64,000 nucleotides of DNA from HK1 sp965202735 (GTDB lineage: Bacteria; Pseudomonadota; Gammaproteobacteria; HK1), in NCBI GenBank assembly GCA_965202735.1, contig OZ241844.1:868001-932000 (forward strand), written 5' to 3'. The translations under genes were made by a program, and so were the position numbers. Shown here in pieces: positions 18,117-26,873 of the stretch. Within the stretch, counting starts at the first letter, position 1; each line of letters opens with the position of its first letter. The notes below the pieces were generated by a model, which worked only from the letters and a program-made list of their open reading frames with translations, did not search any database and was not told the DNA's origin.

Positions 18117-19259
18117 TCACGCCGCCTCGAGCGCGCGTTCCAGGTCCGCGATGATGTCGTCGACGTCTTCGATGCCGACCGACAGCCGAACGAGGCCATC
18201 GGTCAGCCCGCGTGCGCGGCGCTCCTCCACCGGAACGTCGACGTGGGTCATCGTCGCCGGGTGCGTGATCATCGTCTCCACCGCCCCCAGGCTCTCGGCG
18301 AGGCCGGCGAGCTCCACCGCGTTCATCACCGCGCGACCGGCCTCGACGCCGCCTTCGAGCTCGAACGTCATCATCCCGCTGAAGCCCGACATCTGCGTGC
18401 TGGCGAGCGCGTGCTGCGGGTGCGAGGCGAGGCCCGGGTAGGTGACCCGCTCGACCTTGTCGTGGCCCTCCAGAAACTCCGCCACCGCCTGCGCGTTCTC
18501 GGAATGCCGCGGCATGCGCAGATGCAGGGTCTTCACCCCCAGCAGGGTCAGCCAGCAGTCGAACGGGCTCGGCACCGCGCCGATCGTCTTCTGGATGAAC
18601 CTGAGCCGGTCGAAGATGTCCTCCCGATCGGTGACCAGCACCCCGCCGATGACCTGGTTGTGCCCGCTCAGGTACTTCGTGGTGCTGTGCATGACGATGT
18701 CCGCGCCGAGCTCGATCGGGCGCAGGTACACGGGGGTCGCGAACGTCGAGTCGACCGCAAGCCAGATCCCCGCCTCTCTCGCGATACTCGACATGGCTTC
18801 GATGTCGGTGATCTTCAGCAGCGGATTCGAGGGGGTCTCGATCCAGAGCATCTTCGTCTCCGGCCGGATCGCCTGGCGCACCGTCTCCGGCTGCGCGGTA
18901 TCCACGTACGTGAACCCGAGGCCGTGGCTCGCCAGCACGTGGTTGAAGTGCCGCGAGACGCCGCCGTAGACGTCGTCGGAGCACACCACGTGATCCCCCG
19001 CCCCGAGCAGCTTGAGCGCACCGTCCACCGCCGCCATGCCGCTCCCGAACATCACCCCGTGGCGGGCGCTGTCGAGCGCGGCGAGATTCTCCTCCAGCAC
19101 CTGACGGGTGGGATTCGAGGAGCGCGTGTAGTCGAAGCCCCGGTCACGCCCGACCTCCTCCAGCACGTAGGTCGCGGTCTGGTAGATCGGAGGGAGGATC
19201 GAGCCGGTGGTCGGGTCCGGGCGGATGCCCGCGTGTACTACCTTGGTGTCGAACTTCAT
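18117..19259 (-). CDS. Trans-sulfuration PLP enzyme (cystathionine gamma-synthase/lyase family)
   Basis: This 380-residue Cys/Met-metabolism PLP enzyme starts ATG 19259 (MKFDTKVVHAGIRPD). Visible motifs are YTRSSNPTRQVLE, GSGMAAVDGAL, ETPSNPLL, and STTKYLSGHNQVIGG, which holds the Schiff-base lysine. The same fold gives cystathionine gamma-synthase, gamma-lyase, beta-lyase and methionine gamma-lyase, and the sequence alone does not settle which. It is followed on the same strand by nothing related, and a dehydrogenase precedes it. Confidence 0.88.
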   Translation of the reverse strand: MKFDTKVVHAGIRPDPTTGSILPPIYQTATYVLEEVGRDRGFDYTRSSNPTRQVLEENLAALDSARHGVMFGSGMAAVDGALKLLGAGDHVVCSDDVYGGVSRHFNHVLASHGLGFTYVDTAQPETVRQAIRPETKMLWIETPSNPLLKITDIEAMSSIAREAGIWLAVDSTFATPVYLRPIELGADIVMHSTTKYLSGHNQVIGGVLVTDREDIFDRLRFIQKTIGAVPSPFDCWLTLLGVKTLHLRMPRHSENAQAVAEFLEGHDKVERVTYPGLASHPQHALASTQMSGFSGMMTFELEGGVEAGRAVMNAVELAGLAESLGAVETMITHPATMTHVDVPVEERRARGLTDGLVRLSVGIEDVDDIIADLERALEAA

Positions 19260-19330
19260 GGAGGTCTCCGCCGTCAGGGCTGCCGGTGCAGGGGCGAACG
19301 CGGGCCGATCGCGGGCCGATCGCGGGCTGG

Positions 19331-20224
19331 TCAGGGATTGGTGAGAAGGCGCATCAGACTCGAGGTGTCCCAGCGGCCGCCGCCTCGCGCCTGCACCCGC
19401 GCGTAGAACTCGTTGACGAGCGCGGTCAGCGGCAGGAGCGCCCCGACCCGGTGCCCCTGCGCGAGACAGATGTCGAGGTCCTTGCGCATCCAGTCGACCG
19501 CGAACCCGAAGTCGAACTCGTCGTCCACCATGGTCGTTCCGCGGTTCTCCATCTGCCAGGACTGCGCGGCGCCCTTCGAGATGACCTCGAGCACGAGCCT
19601 GGCGTCGAGACCGGAGCGCTGCGCGAGGTTCAGCGCCTCGGACAGCCCCTGCACGACGCCGGCGATGCAGATCTGGTTGGCCATCTTCGTGAGCTGACCG
19701 GAGCCGACCGGACCGAGCAGGGTGACGGCGCGGGCATACGCGCCGATCACGTCCCGGCAGCGGTCGAACACGGCCTGGTCGCCCCCCGCCATGACCGTGA
19801 GCACTCCGTTCACGGCGCCGGCTTCGCCGCCCGACACCGGCGCATCCAGGAATCCGAGGCCACGCTCGGCCGCCGCCGCCGCAAGCTCCCGTGCGACATC
19901 CGCCGACGCGGTGGTGTGGTCGACGAACACGGCGCCGGGGCTCATCCCCTCGAACGCCCCGCCCTCGCCCACCGTCACCGAGCGTACGTCGTCGTCGTTG
20001 CCGACGCAGGCGAACACGACCCCGTTCCCCGCCGCCGCCCCGGCCGGGGTGGCCGCCGCCTTTCCTCCGAACTCCCCGGTCCACCGCGCGGCCTTCGATC
20101 CGGTCCGGTTGTAGACGGTGACGTCGTGTCCCGCCTTCGCGAGATGCCCGGCCATGTGGTAGCCCATGACCCCGAGGCCGATGAACGCAACCTTCATCGG
20201 CGCGGCGCCCGTTGAATCACTCAT
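19331..20224 (-). CDS. NAD(P)-dependent 3-hydroxyisobutyrate-dehydrogenase-family oxidoreductase
   Basis: The 297-residue protein has an N-terminal Rossmann motif GLGVMGYHMAGHLAKAGH, the substrate-binding DAPVSGGEAGA near residue 125 and the catalytic-lysine motif GSGQLTKMANQ near 175. These define beta-hydroxyacid dehydrogenases (3-hydroxyisobutyrate, tartronate semialdehyde, succinic semialdehyde). The true start may be the ATG ten codons in (MKVAFIG). It lies 71 bases upstream of the trans-sulfuration gene on the same strand, so they may share a transcript. Confidence 0.88.
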   Translation of the reverse strand: MSDSTGAAPMKVAFIGLGVMGYHMAGHLAKAGHDVTVYNRTGSKAARWTGEFGGKAAATPAGAAAGNGVVFACVGNDDDVRSVTVGEGGAFEGMSPGAVFVDHTTASADVARELAAAAAERGLGFLDAPVSGGEAGAVNGVLTVMAGGDQAVFDRCRDVIGAYARAVTLLGPVGSGQLTKMANQICIAGVVQGLSEALNLAQRSGLDARLVLEVISKGAAQSWQMENRGTTMVDDEFDFGFAVDWMRKDLDICLAQGHRVGALLPLTALVNEFYARVQARGGGRWDTSSLMRLLTNP

Positions 20225-20337
20225 GTTCGACCCCCGATTCGATGCCCCGGCCTCCGCGCCCGGGCGGACGCGGATTATCAGGGCCGGCCCGGACCCGGTT
20301 CAAGGCGCGGTCCCGGCGGGTGGACCCCCCCCCGCCC

Positions 20338-20910
20338 TCACCACCGCAGATCGTCGGGCACCTCGTATCCTTCGTAGCCCTCCTCCACCTCGTCCGTCCC
20401 GTCCTCACCGTCGGCGATGAACACGAACACCTCCGGGCGCAGCGCATGCACCCGCTCGCCGGCCGGACGCGGCACGAGATGGTGGCGGCCGCGGAAGCCG
20501 ACGATTGCGAGCTCACCGGCCGCGAGGCGGCGGCGCTGATCCTCGCTCACGTAGAGCCGCTTGAGCCGTACACCGCGGGGGAAGTGAAACGGGGTGTCGG
20601 TCTCGGCCTCGATCTTCTCCGCCTCGGCGTCGATGATGCGCCGGATCTCGAGGTTGAGCCGCCTGACCCGTTCCTCCGGGTCGGGGCCCGGGGGCTCGAC
20701 CGGCCCCGGCGGGCTTCGTCCGGGCGGCTCCCGGGACCCACCGCGCAGGGCCTGCCTCTTCGTGCGGCGCCCGGCGGCGCCCGGCGGCTTCTCCGGCGCC
20801 CCGCCCCTTGCCGGCTTCGTTGACGGGCGGCGGGCACGCTCGGCGCGCGACGCCTGCTCGCTGGTGACGAGCCCCGCTCTCAGCAGCTCGTCGCGAAGCG
20901 ATCTGGCCAT
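20338..20910 (-). CDS. DUF2058 (YaiL-type) protein
   Basis: ATG 20910 gives 190 residues starting ARSLRDELLRAGLVTSEQASRAE, the DUF2058 N-terminus. A Lys/Arg/Pro-rich middle and the conserved C-terminal NLEIRRIIDAEAEKIEAETDTPFHFPRG...KRLYVSEDQRRRLAAGELAIVGF follow. YaiL-like proteins are described as nucleoprotein or polynucleotide-associated; the function is not established. An apparent upstream extension to 21066 runs into a copy of the 118-bp dispersed repeat and is rejected. Confidence 0.85.
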   Translation of the reverse strand: MARSLRDELLRAGLVTSEQASRAERARRPSTKPARGGAPEKPPGAAGRRTKRQALRGGSREPPGRSPPGPVEPPGPDPEERVRRLNLEIRRIIDAEAEKIEAETDTPFHFPRGVRLKRLYVSEDQRRRLAAGELAIVGFRGRHHLVPRPAGERVHALRPEVFVFIADGEDGTDEVEEGYEGYEVPDDLRW

Positions 20911-20969
20911 CGATCGTTCTCCCCGGAGTTCCCCGCCGTCGAACCTCGAACGCGCCGGCGCGCCCGGAC

Positions 20970-21088
20970 AGCAATTCCCGCCAACGCCCGGAGAGGCCGT
21001 GCCGTGGTGGGATTCCGGCGCAATTCCGACCACCAGGGCGTCCCATCGAGGGGATTTCGAGGGCATGTTCCCGCCTGGCGGGAATTGC
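20970..21088 (-). repeat. 118-bp dispersed element, copy 1 (inverted)
   Basis: Ends read AGCAATTCCCGCCA and GGCGGGAATTGC, forming terminal inverted repeats. The interior matches the copies at 36139, 42869, 53950 and 59584. This copy is in reverse orientation and fills the gap between the DUF2058 and flavodoxin genes. Confidence 0.88.
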
Positions 21089-21161
21089 CGGCGCCCGGAT
21101 GCCTCGTGACGCGATCGATGCCTGCTACAGTACCCGTGCCGGCCCCCGGACGCTACGCGGC

Positions 21162-21623
21162 TTGAAGCATCTCCTCATCGTCTACCACTCCCAGTCCGGC
21201 AAGACCGCCGCGATGGCGAGCGCGGTCCTGCGCGGCGCGATGCGCCCCGAGATCGAGTCCGTCGACGTCCGCATGCGCATCGCCGCCGACGCCGGTCCCG
21301 GCGATCTGTTCTGGTGCGACGCGGCCGTCTTCGCCACCCCGGAGAACTTCGGCTACATGGCCGGGGCGATGAAGGACTTCTTCGATCGCGCCTTCTATCC
21401 GTGCCAGGGGCGTCTCCAGGGGATGCCCTACGCGGTGGTGGTCGGCGCCGGCAACGACGGCACCGGGGCGCTCGGCGCGCTGCGGCGCATCGCGCGCGGG
21501 TTCCCCCTGAAGGAGGCACAGGAGCCGATCGTCTGCAACGGACCGCTCGACGAGCATGTTCTCGCCCGCTGCGAAGCGCTCGGAGCCACGATGGCGGCCG
21601 GTCTGGAGATCGGGGCGTTCTGA
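21162..21623 (+). CDS. Flavodoxin-like/NADPH-dependent FMN reductase family protein
   Basis: A TTG start at 21162 is preferred because the fold begins at once (LKHLLIVYHSQSGKTAAMA, an FMN phosphate-binding loop); upstream codons are not conserved-looking. Further flavodoxin features are ATPENFGYMAGAMKDFFDRAFYPC, which contacts the isoalloxazine ring, and a final alpha/beta unit. The product is 153 residues. It probably binds FMN and acts as a soluble reductase; substrate and partner are unknown. Confidence 0.78.
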   Translation: MKHLLIVYHSQSGKTAAMASAVLRGAMRPEIESVDVRMRIAADAGPGDLFWCDAAVFATPENFGYMAGAMKDFFDRAFYPCQGRLQGMPYAVVVGAGNDGTGALGALRRIARGFPLKEAQEPIVCNGPLDEHVLARCEALGATMAAGLEIGAF

Positions 21624-21698
21624 TCCCATGGGGGTGTTCCGATCCATGTCGGCCGCGGCCGCCTCCGGGTATCGTCGGCCTCCCCGTCACGGGAGCGG

Positions 21699-22043
21699 AT
21701 GGCGATGAACCGCCTGCGGGAATTCATGGGCGCCTTCGGCGCGCTCCGCGTGCTGCTCGTGATCGGCGTCGTCGCGCTCATCATCGCGGCGCCGTTCTCC
21801 GACGGCCCCGCCCACTCCACCGGCTGGCCGCTCGTGCGCAGCGTCATCGCGCCGACCCTGTTCGTGATCATGGCGTTCGTCCTTCCCCTCGACATCACGA
21901 TGACGCTGGTGTTCATGTCCGGCCGGCAGGGCGCGGAGCGGGGCCGGCTGCGGCGCATCGCGCAAGCCGAGGCGGTGCTCCTCGGCGCGATGCTGATCGC
22001 CTGGATACCGCTCGTCATGCGACTGCTGCGAACCCTCGACTGA
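21699..22043 (+). CDS. Small three-helix membrane protein, unknown function
   Basis: The protein is 114 residues with three predicted membrane segments (VLLVIGVVALIIAAPF; VIAPTLFVIMAFVLPLDITMTLVF; AVLLGAMLIAWIPLVM). A second ATG two codons in is an alternative start. No family is recognised. It lies between a flavodoxin-like and an aldolase gene on the same strand, 76 bases after the former. Confidence 0.65.
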   Translation: MAMNRLREFMGAFGALRVLLVIGVVALIIAAPFSDGPAHSTGWPLVRSVIAPTLFVIMAFVLPLDITMTLVFMSGRQGAERGRLRRIAQAEAVLLGAMLIAWIPLVMRLLRTLD

Positions 22044-22128
22044 GCTCTCGCGCGGGGGCTTGATCGGCGCGATCCCGAGGGCCAGAGTTGCACCGCCGAA
22101 CCACACCACCGGGAGGGATTCACCCGCG

Positions 22129-22860
22129 ATGAACGAGACGCTCAGCCAGGCGAGGGCCGATCTGGCCGCCGCATTCCGATGGGCGGCCCGGCTCGGCTAC
22201 CACGAGTCGGTCGCCAACCACTTCACCCACGCCGTCAATGACGACGGCACCCGCTTTCTCGTCAATCCGTGGGGCAGGCACTTCTCCGAGATCCGGGCCG
22301 GCGATCTCCTCGTCTCCGACTCCCGGGGCGAGGTCCACGAGGGCGAGGGGGTGGTGGAACGGTCCGCGGCCTGCATCCACGGGCCGATCCACGAACGCGT
22401 GCCGCACGCCCGCTGCGTGCTCCACACCCACATGCCCTGGGCGACCGCGCTCACCTGCCTGGAGGACGGCAGGCTCGAGATGTGCCACCAGAGCTCGGCC
22501 CGGTTCTACGGCCGCATCGCCTACGACGACGCGTTCAACGGCATCGCGCTCGACGACGACGAGGGCGGCCGCATCTGCAGCGCGCTCGGCAACAAGCCGA
22601 TCATGTTCATGGCCGGACACGGGGTGCTGGTCACCGGCAACACCGTCGCCGAAGCGTTCGACACCCTGTACTACCTGGAGCGCTCGTGCCGGCACCAGGT
22701 CATGGCGATGTCCACCGGCCGGCCGCTGCGGCTGATGTCCGACGAGGTGGCGCGCCGATCGGCCGAGCAGTGGCACGGCGAGGGATGGGACGCCGGCGAG
22801 CAGCACTTCGCGGCCCTGAAACGCATCCTCGATCGCGAGGAGCCCGACTACGCCCACTGA
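22129..22860 (+). CDS. Class II aldolase/adducin-family protein
   Basis: ATG 22129 (GGGAGG 15 bases upstream) gives 243 residues. The fold is identified by RWAARLGYHESVANHFTHAV, the zinc-binding HTHMPWATALT near residue 100, and FMAGHGVLVTGNTVAEAFDTLYYLER near 165-190, which supplies the last zinc histidine. Family members are fuculose/ribulose phosphate aldolases or decarboxylase-like enzymes; those next to no sugar kinase, as here, cannot be assigned a substrate. Confidence 0.85.
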   Translation: MNETLSQARADLAAAFRWAARLGYHESVANHFTHAVNDDGTRFLVNPWGRHFSEIRAGDLLVSDSRGEVHEGEGVVERSAACIHGPIHERVPHARCVLHTHMPWATALTCLEDGRLEMCHQSSARFYGRIAYDDAFNGIALDDDEGGRICSALGNKPIMFMAGHGVLVTGNTVAEAFDTLYYLERSCRHQVMAMSTGRPLRLMSDEVARRSAEQWHGEGWDAGEQHFAALKRILDREEPDYAH

Positions 22861-22866
22861 GCTCGC

Positions 22867-23052
22867 GGCGCCGGGAGACCGGCGTCGGAGCAATGCTCCT
22901 TCCCCCTCGCCGTGCGGGATATGTGGCGGCTTCGGCGCGGCGCCGGGAGGCCGGCGTCGGAGCGATGCTCCTTCCCCCTCGCCGTGCGGGATATGCGGCG
23001 GCTTCGGCGCGGCGCCGGGAAAGCGGCGTCGGAGCGATGTCCCGGCGCCCGG
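22867..23052. repeat. 72-bp tandem repeat, about 2.6 copies
   Basis: The string ggcgccggga recurs at 22867, 22939 and 23011, exactly 72 bp apart, with few mismatches between units. Each unit contains a short palindromic stretch (ggcgtcggagc...gctcc). It fills the 307-base gap between the convergent aldolase and kinase genes; no gene is seen there. Confidence 0.9.
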
Positions 23053-23167
23053 AGCCGGCCGATGGCGGGAACGACGCGCCGCAGGGCGCCGGCGGACGCC
23101 CTGCGGCGCGTCCTGCCGAGCGCATGGGCGTCGCCGCGTGCCGTGAGGACGGGGAGGACGGGGCCGC

Positions 23168-25429
23168 TCACGGCACGGCGTTTTCGTCGATCCTGGCCCG
23201 CAGCGTCCGCGCGAGCGCGAGCTCCTGGGCGCTGTCCCTGTCCTCGAACCACTGGAGCGACGCATCGATGGCGCTGCCGGCGTCGGCGCTCCTGCCGGCG
23301 CGCACCCACAGCGGCGCGAGGTCCAGCACCACGCGCAGCTCGTGCATGCGCGCGGTCTGGTTGCGGGCCACTTCGTAGGCGCGAACCAGCAGATCCTCCG
23401 CTTCCGGCTCCAGGTCGGCGGACTGGGCGAGAAGCAGCGCGGCCCGGATCCGGAACAGCTCCGACAGGTGCTCCTGCGCGTGTCCACGCTCGCCGCACAG
23501 GGCGAGCGCCTCGTCGACGGCCTCCAGCCCGCGCTGCACCTGCGCGCCGGCCAGACACAGGCGTCCGAGGGTCAGCAGCGCGTAGCCCCGGCCGGCGTCC
23601 GCACCGACGTTGCGCAGCCCGTTCAGACCGTCCTGGACCCGCACGATACCCTCGTCGAGGTCGCCGCCCGCGGCGGTCACGAGCCCGTCGAGGACCGCGC
23701 TCCACGGCAGCCACTCCGCGAGCGCATGTCCGCTCGCGACCCGCAACAGCCGCCCGACCGCCTCGCGCGCACCCGCCCAGTCCCGGCGCTCGGCGCGAAT
23801 CCGCGCCGCCGCCGCATGGACGAAGGCGTCGCTCGGGGGATGCTCGATGCGCTCCGCTAGCAACAGCGCCTCGGACAGCCGTTGCTCGCTCAGGCGGAGC
23901 TGTCCCAGCGCCCAGAAATTCGAGGCGAGACAGGCGAGCGACACCACGCCCGCGTCGTAGGTGCCGCTGACCGCGCCGGCGCCGGACTCTCCCGGTCGGT
24001 ACCGCTCGATGACCATGTCGAGATGGGTGCCGCCCGCCGCCCGGTCGCCGAGCATGCTGAGCGCCACCCCGGCGATGCGATGGGCCTCGACGAACAGCGG
24101 CACGGTCTCGCGCTCGCGGGCTTCGGCGAGCAGCTCGCGGGCGATCTCCAGGCCGCCGTCGCACTCCCCGCGCGCGAGCGCCGCCGTCGCCGCGAGCCCG
24201 AGTGCGAGCATCCGGGTCTCGTCGTCTCCCTCCCACCCCGCGAGCAGGAAGACGCGGGAGAGCGAGCGCTCGATCGCGGGATGCGCCGGGCCTTCGACGA
24301 GCAGCAGCGCGTGCGCCAGGCCGACATGGATCTGCACTTCCGCCGCGGCCAGGGTGTCGGAGACGGCCACCGCCTCCAGGGCGGTCTCGAACCGCTTCCG
24401 CGCCCTCAGGTAGTGCGCCTTGTCGAGCGCCTCCCGGCCATCCTGGAGACAGGCCCGGACGTCGAGCGGATCGATGGTCACCGACGCGACGCTCGCACCG
24501 CCGTCGATGACCGACGACTCGTCGATGAACACCGCGTGCTCCATGCCCGAACGCTCCGTCTCCGCGCCGGCCCCGGTGCGGAGAAACTCCCGGAGGTCCT
24601 CGGCGAGCTCCCGCGCGGCCTCGTAGCGCTCGCCCCGATCCTTCGCCATCGCCCGCAGGCAGACCCGCTCCAGCGCCTCGGGAACCTCGGCGTCGATCCT
24701 CGACGGCGGCTCGGGCTGGACCTCGACGATCTGGCGATAGAGCTTCTCCTTGTCGGTGGCGACGAACGGCAGCGTGCCGCAGAGCATGCGGTAGAGCACG
24801 ACCCCGAGGCTGTAGATGTCGCTGCGCGCGCCGATCGCGTGCCCCTTGCCGGCGATCTGCTCCGGCGACATGTAGCTCGGGGTGCCCGCGGCCCGCCCGG
24901 GGGTCAGCGCCGCGGCGTCGTCCTGGTTGAACGCGAGGCCGAAGTCGATGAGGACCGGGCCCCGGTCGTCGGTGAGAATGATGTTGGAGGGCTTGACGTC
25001 GCGGTGCACCACCCCTTGCGCGTGCGCGTGCGCCAGAGCGTCCGCGATGTCCGCGACGCTCTGCGCGGTCTCCCGGAAGTCCGGCCGGCGCTGCTTCAGG
25101 CGCGAGAGCAGGCTCTCGCCGGAAAGCAGGGCGGAGACGATGTAGCGGTGCTCTCCTTCGACTCCGGCGTCGAATACGGTGACGATGCGGGGATGCTGAA
25201 GCCGGGCGAGCTGGCGGGCCTCCTTGACGAATGCGGCGCGCCCCTCGGGGGAGTCCGTCCTCCCGACATGCGCGACCTTGATCGCGACCGGCCGCTCGAG
25301 CTCGCCATCGAACCCCTCGTACACGGTGGCGAAGCCGCCGCGTCCGATGGTGCGGCGAACGACGTAGCGGCCGAACCGGCGTGGATTCGGGCCTGGCGGC
25401 GGCTCACCTTCCGGGGGGGCGGGACTCAT
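23168..25429 (-). CDS. Serine/threonine protein kinase with C-terminal helical repeats
   Basis: This 753-residue cytosolic protein has a full Hanks-type kinase domain (about residues 20-285). The glycine loop is IGRGGFATVYEG and the catalytic Lys lies in VAIKVAH. HRDVKPSNIIL, DFGLAF and GTPSYMSPEQIAG complete the set. The C-terminal 430 residues are Ala/Arg/Leu-rich helices with TPR-like spacing (ARKRFETALEAVAV..., QRGLEAVDEALALCGE). There is no membrane segment or PASTA domain. Its stop-proximal region abuts a tandem repeat, and its start overlaps the MaoC gene by 4 bases, so MaoC and kinase are co-translated. The substrate is unknown. Confidence 0.9.
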   Translation of the reverse strand: MSPAPPEGEPPPGPNPRRFGRYVVRRTIGRGGFATVYEGFDGELERPVAIKVAHVGRTDSPEGRAAFVKEARQLARLQHPRIVTVFDAGVEGEHRYIVSALLSGESLLSRLKQRRPDFRETAQSVADIADALAHAHAQGVVHRDVKPSNIILTDDRGPVLIDFGLAFNQDDAAALTPGRAAGTPSYMSPEQIAGKGHAIGARSDIYSLGVVLYRMLCGTLPFVATDKEKLYRQIVEVQPEPPSRIDAEVPEALERVCLRAMAKDRGERYEAARELAEDLREFLRTGAGAETERSGMEHAVFIDESSVIDGGASVASVTIDPLDVRACLQDGREALDKAHYLRARKRFETALEAVAVSDTLAAAEVQIHVGLAHALLLVEGPAHPAIERSLSRVFLLAGWEGDDETRMLALGLAATAALARGECDGGLEIARELLAEARERETVPLFVEAHRIAGVALSMLGDRAAGGTHLDMVIERYRPGESGAGAVSGTYDAGVVSLACLASNFWALGQLRLSEQRLSEALLLAERIEHPPSDAFVHAAAARIRAERRDWAGAREAVGRLLRVASGHALAEWLPWSAVLDGLVTAAGGDLDEGIVRVQDGLNGLRNVGADAGRGYALLTLGRLCLAGAQVQRGLEAVDEALALCGERGHAQEHLSELFRIRAALLLAQSADLEPEAEDLLVRAYEVARNQTARMHELRVVLDLAPLWVRAGRSADAGSAIDASLQWFEDRDSAQELALARTLRARIDENAVP

Positions 25430-25893
25430 GGGCGCGCGGAGAGCTCAGCCGGCCGGCGGGCGACGAGCTGCGGCACGCTCAGGGTCATGACCGTCTCCCC
25501 GCGCTGGTTCCGGGCAGTGTAGAGCATCCGCACCACGCCGCGGTCGGGCTTCGACCTCGACGGCTTCACCCCGAGGACCTCGGTCTCGGTGTACAGGGTA
25601 TCGCCGGGGCGTACCGGCGCGGTCCAGCGCAGATCCTCGATGCCCGGCGCGCCGATTCCCGAGTCCCGCAGCACGCCGAGCTGGAAGAACATCCGGAACG
25701 CCAGGCCGAGGGTCTGGAACCCGCTCGCGACGAGCCCGCCGAAAGGGGTCCGCGCGGCCGCTTCCCGGTCGATATGAAAGCGCTGGGGGTCGTATCGGGT
25801 CGCGAACTCGATGATCGACGCTTCGGTGAGCGTCACCCCCTGCGACACGAAGCGCTGCCCGACCTCGAAGTCCTCGAACCAGTGGCTGTCCAC
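25426..25893 (-). CDS. MaoC-family dehydratase
   Basis: The 155-residue hot-dog-fold protein shows the family pattern FEDFEVGQRFVSQGVTLTEASIIEFATRYDPQRFHID, with the hydratase-2 Asp (YDP) and His (RFH), then TPFGGLVASGFQTLGLAFR and an RPGDTLYTETEV strand. It probably hydrates or binds enoyl-CoA thioesters. The stop overlaps the start of the downstream kinase gene (ATGA). Confidence 0.9.
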   Translation of the reverse strand: MDSHWFEDFEVGQRFVSQGVTLTEASIIEFATRYDPQRFHIDREAAARTPFGGLVASGFQTLGLAFRMFFQLGVLRDSGIGAPGIEDLRWTAPVRPGDTLYTETEVLGVKPSRSKPDRGVVRMLYTARNQRGETVMTLSVPQLVARRPAELSARP

Positions 25894-25942
25894 GGCGCTC
25901 TCCCCTGCAAGCCCTGCGCGGCCCTCGAGGCCGGGCCCCGCG

Positions 25943-26521
25943 TCACGCTCCCCAGCGGTCCACGAGCTGCCGCACCCGCTCGGCGAACGCCTCCTGGCGG
26001 AAGGCGGCGAACGACGACCCGCTGCAGAACGTGCCGGGATCGGTGACCCGATGGGGAAACAGAATGCCGTCCAGGTGGTCGTTCTCGTGCTGGAACGTGC
26101 CGGCGGAGTATCCGCGGACCTCGAACGACCGGTGCGCGCCGTCTCGGTCGTACCCGGACACCGATACTTCCAGGTGGCGGCTCACCGCCCCGCGCAGGTC
26201 CGGCACCGAGAGGCAGCCCTCGTAGTTCTCGAACGTCTCACCGGACAGGAAGGCGATCTCCGGATTGACGAGGATGGTGAGGGGAATCGGCGGCTTGTAG
26301 GGATAGCGCGGATTGCCCGCCCCGACCTCCACCGTGAACAGCCGGTACGGGATACCGATCTGGTTGGCGGCGATTCCGGCGCCGTTGGCGGCGCGCATGG
26401 TGTCGATCAGGTCGTCGACCCAGCCCTGCACCTCCGGGGTGCCGTTCGCGGCCACCTCCACCTCGCTCGCCCGTGCCGCCAGCACCGGATGCCCGATCTC
26501 CAGGATCTCTCGTACCGCCAT
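25943..26521 (-). CDS. def: Peptide deformylase
   Basis: The 192-residue enzyme removes the N-formyl group from nascent proteins. ATG 26521 (AVREILEIGHPVL) is the family N-terminus. The metal site is complete: Cys103 in EGCLSVP and His145/His149 with catalytic Glu146 in HENDH. The usual GLAAPQIG reads GAGIAANQIG, with Pro replaced by Asn, as in the divergent type-III-like enzymes. It lies upstream of MaoC on the same strand. A formyltransferase gene, the common neighbour, is absent, so this may be an accessory copy. Confidence 0.93.
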   Translation of the reverse strand: MAVREILEIGHPVLAARASEVEVAANGTPEVQGWVDDLIDTMRAANGAGIAANQIGIPYRLFTVEVGAGNPRYPYKPPIPLTILVNPEIAFLSGETFENYEGCLSVPDLRGAVSRHLEVSVSGYDRDGAHRSFEVRGYSAGTFQHENDHLDGILFPHRVTDPGTFCSGSSFAAFRQEAFAERVRQLVDRWGA

Positions 26522-26530
26522 CGCTCTCCC

Positions 26531-26722
26531 CCTGTCGTTGCGGCGCCTGGACACAGGCGCGTGAAGATGCCGGACGCAGCGGGGACTGCCACCGCCGGCG
26601 GCCCCCCTCCCCTGTCGTTGCGACCCTCGATGTCGGAGAAGAGCCGGATGGCGGTACCGGGCGACCGCCATCGCCGCCCCCCCCTCACCTCTGTCGTTGC
26701 GACCGCTCGCGGGCCGGCTCGC
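26531..26722. repeat. Degenerate 80-bp repeat upstream of def
   Basis: The sequence ctgtcgttgcg occurs at about 26532, 26612 and 26691, 80 bases apart, with partly conserved flanks. On the minus strand the units end in a purine-rich stretch and an ATGGCGGT resembling the def ribosome-binding site and start, as if the def leader had been duplicated. It occupies most of the 352-base def-hsp20 spacer; no gene is seen. Confidence 0.6.
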
Positions 26723-26791
26723 CGCCGCGGAATCCCGTGTCCGCGCCCCCGGTGGACGGCCGCCGCGATTGTAGACCAGCCGGCGGTCCGC

Positions 26792-26820
26792 TTGAAAAAA
26801 TCCGGCTCGCTCCAACCTGT
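26792..26820 (+). promoter_or_regulatory. Putative sigma-32 promoter of hsp20
   Basis: CTTGAAA at 26792-26798 is a perfect heat-shock -35 element. After a 12-base spacer CTCCAACCT (26811-26819) only partly resembles the CCCCATNT -10. It lies 54 bases before the hsp20 ATG, and rpoH is the convergent neighbour. Confidence 0.55.
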
Positions 26821-26873
26821 TTCGACAAGCGGCGGAACGCCGCCCACCACTCGAAACGACGGAGGACGGACAG

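Noticed and set aside
22867..23052. 72-bp repeats considered as CRISPR or as a repeat protein
   Set aside because: There are no spacers, and the open frames through the repeat lack a start with ribosome-binding site and any family resemblance.
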